A DNA stretch of 53,099 bases from Candidatus Moduliflexus flocculans (GCA_000739515.1 DF820459.1:88147-141245), one strand, 5' to 3'; positions 27,333 through 36,522 are shown, counted from the stretch's first letter. Numbers and translations are program-made. Notes: generated by a model not told the origin, from the sequence alone.

Positions 27333-27630
27333 CATTGTCCGTAGAGCGTTCGGTAGTGTAGAACGTTGAAATGCCTACGCCGTAGGCGTTTTGGTATTGT
27401 AGATCGTAGAAATAACCACCGCTGTTTACCGCGTAGCGATTCTGGTATTGTCCCGAACGCTGACGGTTTGGCAAACATACCGCAACTGCTACGCGGTATC
27501 ATTGTGATCGGCGGGTGCATGTTCTACAATACCACATGCCCTACTGGCAAATAATACGCCGTAGGTGTTCAGGTATTGTAGAATGCAAATAAAAACGCCA
27601 ATTTTACCGCGTAGTGGTTGAGGTATTATC
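27333..27630. repeat. Hairpin-repeat cluster 1 (between ptsI and the helicase)
   Basis: Seven hairpin units: a degenerate type C near 27336, A at 27377, B at 27428, inverted B at 27479, inverted C at 27533, A at 27555 and B at 27605. Types are A (ACGCC-GTA-GGCGT), B (ACCGC-GTA-GCGGT) and C (GCCC-GTA-GGGC), each followed by TnnGGTATTGT. In inverted units the loop reads TAC and the tail precedes the stem. The cluster fills the whole gap, starting ~27 bases after the ptsI stop. No gene is supported inside it. Confidence 0.85.
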
Positions 27631-27668
27631 AAACTATCGCAATATCCAATCGCGACGTAAAATTCAAC

Positions 27669-30600
27669 ATGACGCATACCAAATTTTTTACCAATGAACA
27701 GGGCAATACCCTGTTAAAACGGTTTGCCGGCGTCTTCGAACATCTGCCGAATATCGCCTTTTTCGACGCGCTTGTCGGCTACTTCCGCGCCTCCGGGTAT
27801 TTTGCGATTCGTCCCTATCTCGAACACGTGCCGCGCATCAGAATTCTGGTCGGCATCAACGTGGATCGAATCGTCGCGCAGTACCATGCGCAGGGCGTGC
27901 TGTTCAAAAGCGATCCGCAGATGGCGGTCGAAGATTTCAGGCAGGCGATGAAAGCCGATATTCAAAGCGCCGCTTATACCAAAGAAACCGAAGACGGCAT
28001 TCTGCAATTTATTGACGATGTGGCGAGCGGCAAAGTGCAGATCAAGGCGCATCCACACCGCAAACTGCACGCCAAAATCTATATTTTCCGGCCTGAGCAT
28101 TTCAACGAATACTTTTCCGGCGAAGTGATTACCGGCAGTTCGAACTTGACCGTTCCCGGATTGGGGAATTCAGAATCGTCGAACTATGAATTCAACGTCG
28201 CGCTGCGGGATTACGAGGATGTCAAATTCGCGGCTGACGAGTTCGAAAAGCTCTGGAACGAAGGCGTGGACGTGTTGCCGGTGGATGTGAGGAACGTCGC
28301 GACGCGCACTTATCTGAATGAAACGTTCACGCCTTATGACATCTACCTTAAATTCCTGATTGAATATTTCGGTAAAAACGTGGAATTCGACCCGAACAAC
28401 CTCGGCGATCTGCCCGAAGGTTTTAAGCGGTTGTCGTATCAAATCGAAGCAGTGGAGCAGGGCTTTGACCTGCTGAAACGGCATAACGGCTTCTTTTTGG
28501 CGGATGTCGTTGGATTGGGCAAAACGGTTGTGGGGGCGCTGATTGCGAAGAAGTTCTTTTATTACAACGACTTCCCCTCGCATATTTCCACGACGCTGAT
28601 CGTGACGCCGCCCGCCATTCGCCCATACTGGCGCGAAACCTTAGACAAATTCGGCCTGAAAAACTACGAAATCGTCAACAACGGCAGCCTGCATACCATC
28701 GCGCATCCTGAAAAATACGATCTGATTCTGGTAGATGAGGCGCATAAATTTCGGAACGACACGTCCGACGCCTATAACGAGTTGCAAAAACTCTGCAAAT
28801 CGCCCTCTTCGCGCCGCATGAAAGAGGGCGGGTACGCGCCGAAAAAGGTCGTGCTGATTTCCGCCACGCCACTGAACAACCGCCCCGCCGATATTCGCAA
28901 CCTTGTCTTGCTGTTTCAGGACGGCAAACGTTCGACGCTCCCCGGCGAATCAAATTTGATTTCGTTTTTTGCCGACGTGACGGAAGCGTTTCGAGACGCG
29001 CAGAAATTGCCGCTTGAAGAGGCCAGAGCCAAAGTCGCCGAACTGTATCAAAACGTGCGCGAAAAAGTGATCACGCCGCTCACCATCCGGCGCACCCGCA
29101 CCGACTTGCTGGAGCATGACGACTATAAACAGGATTTGGATGCTCAAGGAATTGTCTTTCCGCATATCGTGCCGCCTTGCCATATTTTGTATGAATTAGA
29201 ACCGGCGTTGGAACAACTCTACGACGATACGATGGCCTCCCTCAGCTTGCCGCCTGAACAGGGCGGACTGACCTATTTTCGTTATCAGGCACTGCGCTAT
29301 TTGGTGGTGGAAAAAAAGGGGCGCTATCAAAACGCGGAATTGGCGTCGCGCCAGTTGGCGTTCATGATGAAAACGCTGCTTGTCAAGCGGCTTGACAGCA
29401 GTTTCACCGCCTTCCGCGCCTCGCTGCGACGCTTCGCCAACGCGACTGTCGCCATGATGACGATGTTTCGCAACGGTAAAATTTATATCGCCCCGAATCT
29501 GAACGTTTCCGAATACATTCTGGAAGACAAGGAAGATGAATTACTCGACAAAATTTCGTCGTTAATGGAGACCGATCCGTCCATCATGATTTGCACGCCT
29601 GACGATTTCGAGCCGGAATTCATCGAAGGCTTGCGGCAGGATGACGCGACGCTGCGCGGCCTGTTAGAACGCTGGGACGCCGTGACCGACGACCCGAAAT
29701 TCGAGACATTTGCGCGAGAATTGCAAAATGCGCTGTTCGACCCGGCGCGAAATCCGCAGCAGAAATTAGTCGTCTTTTCCGAATCGCAGGAAACCACCGC
29801 CTATCTTGTCAAGCGGCTGAAAGCCCTGGGACGCGACGATGTCGTCGAAATTCACGCCGGCAACCGCAAGGAAAAAATGCCCGCGATTCGCGCCAATTTC
29901 GACGCCAACCTGCCGCACGCGCAATGGAGAAACGACATCAACATCGTCATCACGACCGAAGTGCTGGCCGAAGGCGTCAACCTACATCGTGCCAACATTA
30001 TCGTCAATTACGACACTCCCTGGAACTCGACCCGCTTGATGCAGCGCATCGGGCGCGTCAATCGTATCGGTTCGCCCGCCGGAAACATCTATATTTATAA
30101 TTTTTACCCTACCGCCAAAGTGGATAACGACATCGAACTTCGCAAAAAGGCGATTATGAAATTGCAGGCGTTTCATTCCGCCTTAGGCGAGGATTCGCAG
30201 ATTTATTCCACCGAAGAAGAAGTCGGCACGTTCGGCCTGTTCGAAAAAAGCCCGGAAGAATCCCGCGACGAGCGGCTCGCCTATTTGATGGAACTCCGCA
30301 AGTTCAAGCGCGAAAACCCGCAAGAATTCCTCCGCCTCAAGAACATGCCGCTCCGCGCCAGAACCGGGCGCAAGAATCACCTACTGTCCGGCGGAACGCT
30401 GACCTTTATCAAAAGCCCAAAACGCGATGCGTTTTCGTTCGTCACCAAAGACGGCGAGTTATTGGAATTGACGTTCATTGAAGCGGCTAAACAATTTCAT
30501 GCGCTTGCGCCTGAAAAAGCATTCGTCCTGCACGACCAGCACCACGCGCACGTCAATCAGGCCATTTCCGCCTTTCACGCGCAAATCGAAGCGGAACGGC

Positions 30601-30965
30601 GTCAGGAAATCATCGTGGATGCGAGCCTCAGCCCATACGACCGCAAGGCGCTTACTCTGCTCGCCTCGCTGCTCAATGCGCCGGAAATTTCGGACGAACA
30701 GCAGGCATTGATCAAAGCCGCGCAGAACGCAATCAAAATTCATGCCTACAATCAACTCCCGAAAAAGCTCGCGCAACTCGCCAATTCGACAAAGAAAACG
30801 CCGATGCGCCTTGACGTGATGCTGGAAAAATTGTTCGCCATTCTCGAATCGTTCCCGCTCTCCGGCTCAGAACATGCTGAATCCCTCGGAGCGCTGACGT
30901 TCCCCTCTTCCCTGCGCCAGGAACAGCCGGAAATCATCATTTCCGAATCATTTATGACCGCGTAG
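27669..30965 (+). CDS. PLD-like nuclease / SNF2-type DEAH helicase fusion (defence-like)
   Basis: A 1098-residue protein. A phospholipase D-like domain occupies the N-terminus: HRKLHAKIYIF (His-x-Lys, ~129) and ITGSSNLTVPG (~155). A superfamily 2 helicase follows with Walker A VVGLGKTVVGALIA (~282), LVDEAHKFRN (DEAH, ~355), SATPLNNR, and the C-terminal lobe TEVLAEGVNLHRANIIVNYD and QRIGRVNRIG (~792). Single-motif PLD plus SNF2 helicases occur in restriction and DISARM-like systems, where the helicase translocates on DNA. I start at ATG 27669; the frame extends upstream only into repeats. The TAG stop (30963-30965) is the loop of a type B hairpin. Pairs functionally with the methyltransferase at 32839. 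Confidence 0.85.
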   Translation: MTHTKFFTNEQGNTLLKRFAGVFEHLPNIAFFDALVGYFRASGYFAIRPYLEHVPRIRILVGINVDRIVAQYHAQGVLFKSDPQMAVEDFRQAMKADIQSAAYTKETEDGILQFIDDVASGKVQIKAHPHRKLHAKIYIFRPEHFNEYFSGEVITGSSNLTVPGLGNSESSNYEFNVALRDYEDVKFAADEFEKLWNEGVDVLPVDVRNVATRTYLNETFTPYDIYLKFLIEYFGKNVEFDPNNLGDLPEGFKRLSYQIEAVEQGFDLLKRHNGFFLADVVGLGKTVVGALIAKKFFYYNDFPSHISTTLIVTPPAIRPYWRETLDKFGLKNYEIVNNGSLHTIAHPEKYDLILVDEAHKFRNDTSDAYNELQKLCKSPSSRRMKEGGYAPKKVVLISATPLNNRPADIRNLVLLFQDGKRSTLPGESNLISFFADVTEAFRDAQKLPLEEARAKVAELYQNVREKVITPLTIRRTRTDLLEHDDYKQDLDAQGIVFPHIVPPCHILYELEPALEQLYDDTMASLSLPPEQGGLTYFRYQALRYLVVEKKGRYQNAELASRQLAFMMKTLLVKRLDSSFTAFRASLRRFANATVAMMTMFRNGKIYIAPNLNVSEYILEDKEDELLDKISSLMETDPSIMICTPDDFEPEFIEGLRQDDATLRGLLERWDAVTDDPKFETFARELQNALFDPARNPQQKLVVFSESQETTAYLVKRLKALGRDDVVEIHAGNRKEKMPAIRANFDANLPHAQWRNDINIVITTEVLAEGVNLHRANIIVNYDTPWNSTRLMQRIGRVNRIGSPAGNIYIYNFYPTAKVDNDIELRKKAIMKLQAFHSALGEDSQIYSTEEEVGTFGLFEKSPEESRDERLAYLMELRKFKRENPQEFLRLKNMPLRARTGRKNHLLSGGTLTFIKSPKRDAFSFVTKDGELLELTFIEAAKQFHALAPEKAFVLHDQHHAHVNQAISAFHAQIEAERRQEIIVDASLSPYDRKALTLLASLLNAPEISDEQQALIKAAQNAIKIHAYNQLPKKLAQLANSTKKTPMRLDVMLEKLFAILESFPLSGSEHAESLGALTFPSSLRQEQPEIIISESFMTA

Positions 30966-31530
30966 CGGTTCAGGAGTTGTTGATATGAATTGACAAATCT
31001 ACGCCGTAAGTGTTGAGGCGTTATAAATCGTTGACATCAATTGATAATACGCCGTAGGCGTTCCGATATTGTAGAATGTTGAAATGAATCAATCAACCTA
31101 CGCCGTAGGCGTTTGGGTATTGTAAAATGTGAACATCAATCGTCATTTGTACCGCGTAGCGGTTCTGGTATTGTTCTGAATGCCGACGCTTTGATACAAC
31201 ACCGTAACCGCTACGCGGTATGATTCGGCGCGGCTGTCTGGATTTTACAATACCGCAACGCCTACGGCGTAACCGTAACCGCTACGCGGTAGATTCGGCG
31301 TGGCTGTCTGGATTTTACAATACCATAACGCCTACGGCGTAACCGTAACCGCTACGCGGTATGATTCGGCGCGGCTGTCTGGATTTTTACAATACCACAA
31401 CGCCTACGGCGTAACCGCAATCGCTACGCGGTATGATTCCGGCGCGGCTTGCACTTCTACAATACCATAACGCCTACGGCGTAACCGTTGCTCGTATTAT
31501 TCGATGTTCTACAACACCGAATGTCCGACG
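30957..31530. repeat. Hairpin-repeat cluster 2 with ~71-bp tandem units
   Basis: About 14 units. First a forward set (B at 30957, A near 31001, 31049 and 31099, B at 31150), then an inverted set (B 31207, A 31257, B 31277, A 31327, B 31347, A 31400, B 31420, A 31470, C-like 31520). The inverted part holds about four tandem units of 70-72 bases, each an inverted B, a spacer beginning ATGATTC, and an inverted A. The whole cluster is roughly a large palindrome centred near 31185. It separates the helicase from the RAYT gene. Confidence 0.85.
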
Positions 31531-31547
31531 GGCAAAAGGAGGCTATC

Positions 31548-32030
31548 ATGAAACCGGGCGCGTTCACGCAATTATACATCCATCTCGTTTTTGCCGTTCA
31601 ATATCGCGCATACCTGTTGCATGATGACATCCGCCCGCGCATTTTCGAATACATGAGCGGCATCGTGACCGACCTGAAACACAAATCCATCATCGTCAAC
31701 GGCATGCCCGACCATGTTCATATTCTGTTAGGCTGGCATCCGAACGTCAGCATTTCCGACACCGTTCACGACATCAAACGCGGCACATCCCTGTTTATCA
31801 ACCGCGAAAAATTCTTTCGCGGCAATTTCGCATGGCAGGAAGGCTATGGCGCATTTTCATACAGCCGCTCGCATCTCAACAATGTGTATGAATACATCCA
31901 AAATCAGCAAGCCCATCATCAAACCAAAACACTTCGACAAGAATATGTTGACTTTTTAACACATTTCAACGCTCAATACGATCCGCGTTATCTATTCGAA
32001 TTTTTTGACGACAACCTCCCGACGCCGTAG
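31548..32030 (+). CDS. REP-associated tyrosine transposase-like protein (RAYT / IS200 TnpA superfamily)
   Basis: A 160-residue Y1 HUH single-strand endonuclease. The metal-binding motif is HVH in NGMPDHVHILLGW (~52), and a Tyr-bearing helix SRSHLNNVYEYIQNQQAHH (~108-126) supplies the nucleophile. TQLYIHLVFAVQYR is the usual N-terminal strand. RAYT proteins bind and cut REP hairpins through a GTAG tetranucleotide, and GTAG is present in every forward repeat here. The ATG has AAAGGAGG seven bases upstream, adjoining a degenerate type C repeat. A longer frame from 31488 merely translates repeat. The TAG stop (32028-32030) lies inside a type A hairpin. It sits alone between the helicase and the methyltransferase. 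Confidence 0.85.
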   Translation: MKPGAFTQLYIHLVFAVQYRAYLLHDDIRPRIFEYMSGIVTDLKHKSIIVNGMPDHVHILLGWHPNVSISDTVHDIKRGTSLFINREKFFRGNFAWQEGYGAFSYSRSHLNNVYEYIQNQQAHHQTKTLRQEYVDFLTHFNAQYDPRYLFEFFDDNLPTP

Positions 32031-32830
32031 GCGTTTCGGCATTATGACGTGACGAGATATTACCGCGTAGCGATTCAGGTGTTGTAGATCGTTGGCATAT
32101 ATCACGCATATTACGCCGTAGGCGTTGGGGTATTGTAATACAATGAACATCAATCGGCGATTTTACCGCGTAGCGGTTGTGGTATTGTCCCGAATGCCGA
32201 CGGTTTGACAAACAACACCGTAATCGCTACGCGGTATGATTCCGGCGCGGCTTGCGCTTCTACAATACCGAATGCCCTACGGGCAATATCTACGCCGTAG
32301 GCGTTCCGGTATTGTAGAATGTTGATATAAATGGATCATCTACGCCGTAGGCGTTTGGGTATTGTAAAATGTGAACATCAATCGTCATTTGTACCGCGTA
32401 ACGGTTAGGGTACTGTCCCGATTGACACACTACCCTAACCGCTACGCGGTATGATTCCGGCGCGTCGGCGGATTAACAACACCATAACGCCTACGGCGTA
32501 ATCGTTGCGATGCGTGCCACGTTTCTACAATACCTGATGCCCTACGGGCAATATCTACGCCGTAGGCGTTCTGGTATTGTAGAATGTTGATATAAATGGA
32601 TCATCTACGCCGTAGGCGTTTCGGTATTGTAAAACCTGAACGGAAATCGCGATTTTACCGCGTAGTGGTTGGGGTATTGTCCCGATGAGACAACACCGCA
32701 ACCGCTACGCGGTATGATTTCCGGCACGGCGTGGGATTTTACAATACCTGAACGCCTACGGCGTACACATTGCTCATATTATTCGATGTTCTACAACACC
32801 ATAACGCCTACGGCGTAAACGCTGCGCGGT
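32020..32830. repeat. Hairpin-repeat cluster 3 with a ~265-bp composite duplication
   Basis: About 19 units fill the gap before the methyltransferase. Order: A, B, A, B, inverted B, inverted C, then two composite blocks. Each block reads inverted C, A, A, B, inverted B, inverted A, with spacers conserved in order (GTAGAATGTTGATATAAATG after the first A, GTAAAA.. after the second A, CCCGAT.. after B). The blocks start at 32274 and 32539, 265 bases apart. The cluster ends 10 bases before the methyltransferase ATG, in a degenerate B unit (GCTGCGCGGTA). Confidence 0.85.
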
Positions 32831-32838
32831 ATAATGAG

Positions 32839-35800
32839 ATGGATACAAAACAACTGCAAACGCATCTGCAACAAAAATATGACCGCGACACCTGGCGGCG
32901 CGTGTTGGAATCGGTCTTCGCGTCGGTCTATTTTTTGAACACGCCCGCGCCGTTTTCGCTGGCTAATTCTCATGTCGCCGAATGTCATCAGACCGGCGTC
33001 ATCCGCCTGCATGACGGCAAAAACATCGCGCTGTTCGAGGCGCGGCTCGATGACGGCGTGCATCTGCTGCGCAATCGCGTCGGCGTGCGCAACCTGATGA
33101 CGCGCTTTATTGACGAAACGCAGACGCACGGCGTCTTAGTCGTCTATGACCAGGGGACGGCGAATTACCGTCTGACCTTTGTAGCGCGTGAATCCGGCAT
33201 CACGCCGCAGGGAGAATGGGTGGCGTTCGAAACCGCGTCCAAACGCTTCACCTACGTCCTCGGCGAAGGCGAAACCTGCCGCACCGCCGCCGAACGCCTC
33301 GCGCTGCTGGCCGCCAAAAAAGCCGCCGCCGGATTGTCCGACGTGATTGACGCCTTTTCCGTCGAACGCCTCAGCAAGGAGTTTTTCTCCCGCTACAAAA
33401 CCCATTATCAGGCGTTTGTGGAGTATCTGACGGCCTCGAATTTCCGTCAGTCCGCCTTTCGCGGCGACGACAAAGCGATCCGCGATTTCGTCAAAAAACT
33501 GCTCGGTCGGATCGTCTTCCTCCATTTCCTCCAGAAAAAAGGCTGGCTCGGCGCGACCGACGACGCCTACGCGAACGGCGACCGCCAGTTTATGCAGCAG
33601 TTCTGGAATGCCTCCGGCAAGCGCGAGACGTTTTACGCAGAACATCTCAGACGCCTCTTTTTTGACGCGCTGAACAACAATCGCCGCGAGCAGGACGCCT
33701 TCACCATGCCAGACGGCGCGGTCGTCAAAATTCCGTATCTCAACGGCGGCCTGTTCGACAAAGACCAGATCGAAGAGCGCACCGAATATCTCACCTTTCC
33801 ATCCGCGCTCTTCGACGCCCTCTTCGCCTTTTTCGGCGAATACAATTTCACCATTGACGAAAACGACCCCGAAGAACGCGAAGTCGGCATTGACCCCGAA
33901 ATGCTCGGCCACATCTTCGAAAACCTGCTGGAAGACAACAAAGACAAAGGCGCGTTCTACACCCCGAAAGAAATCGTCCAGTACATGACGCAGGAAAGCC
34001 TGATCGAATACCTCTACGCCGGATTGACGAGGCAACCCACCCCGAACCCCTCCCAGGAGGGGACACCCACCCCGAACCCCTCCCAGGAGGGGACACCCAC
34101 TCCGAACCCCTCCCAGGAGGGGACACCCACTCCGAACCCCTCCCAGGAGGGGACACCCACCCCGAACCCCTCCCAGGAGGGGAATTATCAGGAAACTCCC
34201 CTCCTGGGAGGGGATGGGGGTGGGTTACGCAAGCCGCTGGAATACTTCATCCGCTACAAGCTGAAAGGGGACGAACTGCCGGAAGCGGAGCAGGGGAACG
34301 CCGCCCAGTTTTACCGCGCGCAGTTCGCCTTTATGCAACGCTATGGGGCGGCGATTGACCGCCTGCTGGACGCCGTGAAAATCTGCGATCCCGCCATCGG
34401 CTCCGGCGCGTTCCCGATGGGCTTGCTGAACGAAATCTATCACTGCAAACTCCTGCTGAACAACACCTACACCCCCGCCGACCGCGCCGCCATCAAGCGC
34501 CGCATCATCGAGCATTCCATCTACGGCGTGGACCTCGAAAAAGGTGCGGTGGACATCGCCCGGCTGCGCTTCTGGCTCGCCCTGATTGTCGAAGAAGCGA
34601 CCCCGACCCCGCTCCCGAACCTCGATTATAAAATCGTTGTCGGCGATTCCCTCATCAGCAAATTTCAGGATCACGTCATCGAAATCAAATGGGACGCGCA
34701 GAGCGACGCCTCCGGGCAAGGCGGCTTATTGGGAAGCAAAGCGGAGGAACGCAAACGCGACCTGCTGAAGCGCGTCACCGAGCGGCAGCGCGCGTTTTTT
34801 CATGCCGCCGCCGCCGCCAAGCCCGCATTGGCGCAAGACATCCGCGACCTGAAAATTGACCTCCTGATCGCGCAGCTTGACGCCATGATCGCGCAGGATG
34901 GCGAACACCACGCCCCGAAAGGCACAGGCAAAGCGAATCAGAAACAGATGGAACGTTTTTTGAAAACCGAAGGCTGGAAACAGGCGAAAGACGCCCTGGT
35001 TGACTTGAAACAGCGCCCCGACAAACCGTTCGACCATTTCGACTGGAAGCTTGATTTCCCTGAAATCCTGAACCCCGCGCTTGTTCCCCTCCTGAACGAA
35101 GGAAATTCCGCTCAAACTCCCTTCCTGGGAGGGGCTAAGGGTGGGTTGCGCGAACCCGGCTTCGACATTGTCATCGGCAATCCGCCGTATGTGCAGTTGC
35201 AGAAAAATGGCGGAACGCTGGCAAAACGCTATCAGGACGCCGGATTTCAGACATTCGAACGCACCGGCGATCTCTATTGCCTGTTTTATGAACAAGGCCA
35301 CCGCCTGCTGAATCCGAACGGCAGATTGTGTTTTATTACCTCAAACAAATGGATGCGGGCGGGTTATGGCGAATCTATGCGGACGTTTTTTCTGGCGAAC
35401 GCCACGCCGAAGATTCTGATTGATTTCGGCGATGCGCCCCTGTTCGAGAACGCCACCACGTACACCAACATTTTGTTGTTTTCGAAACGCGCCGCGATGC
35501 CTCAGCCGTGCCGGGCGTTCGATTTGAGCCGCGAAATCCGAATCGAAGAGCGGCTGTCGCCGTTTCTTGAAACGCTCAACGGACACTATCGGGCGGAGTT
35601 GACGGCGGAACGCTATTTGATTGTCAACGACGCGGAATATCGCATCAAGCAGAAAGTCGAAAAGGCCGGAGTTCCTCTGAAAGAATGGGATATTCAGATC
35701 AATTACGGCATCAAAACAGGCTATAACGAAGCGTTCATCATTGACGGCGCAACCCACGCCAAATTGATCGCCGCCGACCCGAAATCCGCAGAGATCATCA

Positions 35801-36522
35801 AACCGATTTTACGAGGCAAAGACATCAAGCGGTATCAGGTTGATTTTCAGGACATCTACGTCATTGCGACATTTCCAGCGTTAAAAGTTGATATTGAACA
35901 ATATCCAGCGGTTAAAGCGTATTTAAAACAATTTGGGCGGCGTTTAGAACAAAGCGGCGAGACGTATTATGATGAATCCGGGGAAGAGATTAAATGTCGA
36001 AAGAAGACTGGAAATAAATGGTTTGAAACGCAGGATCAAATAGGATATTATCAGGATTTTGAGAAAGAGAAAATTGTGTGGGCTGAAATTGTATTTGATT
36101 CTGCGTTCTATTATGATAAAGATGCGTATTATATGGAAGCTACGGGTTTTATCATGACAGGCGAGAATGTCGGTTTTCTTGTTGCGCTTCTGAATTCCCG
36201 GCTTTTGACGTATGCGTTCAAACATTATTTTTCAGGCGGAGATTTGCGAGGAGACACATTTCGATATAAAAAAGCATTTCTTGAGCAATTGCCAATTATA
36301 CAAGTGAGTCAAAATCAACAATTGCAATTCAAAAACCTGGTCGAACAAATTCAATCCGCCAAACAACACGGCAACGACACCGCCGTATTGGAACGGGAGA
36401 TTGACCTGATGATCTATACCCTCTACGATCTCACCTACGACGAAGCGCGGACGGTTGACCCCGCCCTCAGCCTCTCCCGCGCCGACTACGACGCCTTGCC
36501 CGTAGGGCATTCGGTCTTGTAG
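32839..36522 (+). CDS. Eco57I-type adenine-specific DNA methyltransferase / restriction-modification protein
   Basis: A 1227-residue class I N6-adenine methyltransferase. GAFYTPKEIVQYM (~371), SAM motif I DPAIGSGAFPMGLLNEIY (~516), catalytic motif IV IGNPPYVQLQ (~780) and a C-terminal target-recognition region ending LTYDEA. No nuclease motif is obvious at the N-terminus. Two repeat-derived inserts disturb it: five PTPNPSQEGT units at 399-450 with an inverted partner, and a related insert before motif IV. Start ATG 32839 was chosen because the longer frame (from 32770) only translates hairpin repeats. The TAG stop falls in the tail of a type C repeat (36498-36522). With the helicase upstream it looks like a two-protein restriction-like module. 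Confidence 0.85.
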   Translation: MDTKQLQTHLQQKYDRDTWRRVLESVFASVYFLNTPAPFSLANSHVAECHQTGVIRLHDGKNIALFEARLDDGVHLLRNRVGVRNLMTRFIDETQTHGVLVVYDQGTANYRLTFVARESGITPQGEWVAFETASKRFTYVLGEGETCRTAAERLALLAAKKAAAGLSDVIDAFSVERLSKEFFSRYKTHYQAFVEYLTASNFRQSAFRGDDKAIRDFVKKLLGRIVFLHFLQKKGWLGATDDAYANGDRQFMQQFWNASGKRETFYAEHLRRLFFDALNNNRREQDAFTMPDGAVVKIPYLNGGLFDKDQIEERTEYLTFPSALFDALFAFFGEYNFTIDENDPEEREVGIDPEMLGHIFENLLEDNKDKGAFYTPKEIVQYMTQESLIEYLYAGLTRQPTPNPSQEGTPTPNPSQEGTPTPNPSQEGTPTPNPSQEGTPTPNPSQEGNYQETPLLGGDGGGLRKPLEYFIRYKLKGDELPEAEQGNAAQFYRAQFAFMQRYGAAIDRLLDAVKICDPAIGSGAFPMGLLNEIYHCKLLLNNTYTPADRAAIKRRIIEHSIYGVDLEKGAVDIARLRFWLALIVEEATPTPLPNLDYKIVVGDSLISKFQDHVIEIKWDAQSDASGQGGLLGSKAEERKRDLLKRVTERQRAFFHAAAAAKPALAQDIRDLKIDLLIAQLDAMIAQDGEHHAPKGTGKANQKQMERFLKTEGWKQAKDALVDLKQRPDKPFDHFDWKLDFPEILNPALVPLLNEGNSAQTPFLGGAKGGLREPGFDIVIGNPPYVQLQKNGGTLAKRYQDAGFQTFERTGDLYCLFYEQGHRLLNPNGRLCFITSNKWMRAGYGESMRTFFLANATPKILIDFGDAPLFENATTYTNILLFSKRAAMPQPCRAFDLSREIRIEERLSPFLETLNGHYRAELTAERYLIVNDAEYRIKQKVEKAGVPLKEWDIQINYGIKTGYNEAFIIDGATHAKLIAADPKSAEIIKPILRGKDIKRYQVDFQDIYVIATFPALKVDIEQYPAVKAYLKQFGRRLEQSGETYYDESGEEIKCRKKTGNKWFETQDQIGYYQDFEKEKIVWAEIVFDSAFYYDKDAYYMEATGFIMTGENVGFLVALLNSRLLTYAFKHYFSGGDLRGDTFRYKKAFLEQLPIIQVSQNQQLQFKNLVEQIQSAKQHGNDTAVLEREIDLMIYTLYDLTYDEARTVDPALSLSRADYDALPVGHSVL
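34035..34183. repeat. Five in-frame 30-bp tandem repeats (PTPNPSQEGT) inside the methyltransferase
   Basis: Units start at 34035, 34065, 34095, 34125 and 34155, differing only at a CCCAC-C/T-CCG position. Each contains CCCCTCCCAGGAGGGG, a palindrome in itself. The period of 30 keeps the reading frame and encodes ten residues per unit. The array lies between the GAFYTPKEI segment and motif I. Confidence 0.95.
34195..34226. repeat. Inverted partner of the 30-bp repeat
   Basis: CTCCCCTCCTGGGAGGGG followed by ATGGGGGTGGGTT is the reverse complement, with small changes, of the tandem unit just upstream. It is also in frame (ETPLLGGDGGG). The tandem array and this copy could form a long hairpin in the mRNA. 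Confidence 0.85.
35090..35150. repeat. Second in-frame insertion of the same palindromic repeat family
   Basis: GTTCCCCTCCTGAACGAAGG and, after a short spacer, CTCCCTTCCTGGGAGGGG and GGGTGGGTT repeat the sequence at 34195-34226 with a few substitutions. It encodes QTPFLGGAKGGLREP, an extra stretch just before the catalytic NPPY motif. Confidence 0.75.

Noticed and set aside
31488..31547. N-terminal extension of the RAYT
   Set aside because: The extra 20 residues only translate repeat sequence. AAAGGAGG directly precedes the ATG at 31548.
30957..32830. Repeat clusters as a CRISPR array
   Set aside because: Units are palindromes in both orientations, spacers are themselves conserved, spacing is irregular and no cas genes are present.
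32770..32838. N-terminal extension of the methyltransferase
   Set aside because: The 23 added residues translate hairpin repeats and do not resemble the family.
27669..36522. Diversity-generating retroelement
   Set aside because: No reverse transcriptase and no template/variable repeat pair with adenine-biased changes were seen.
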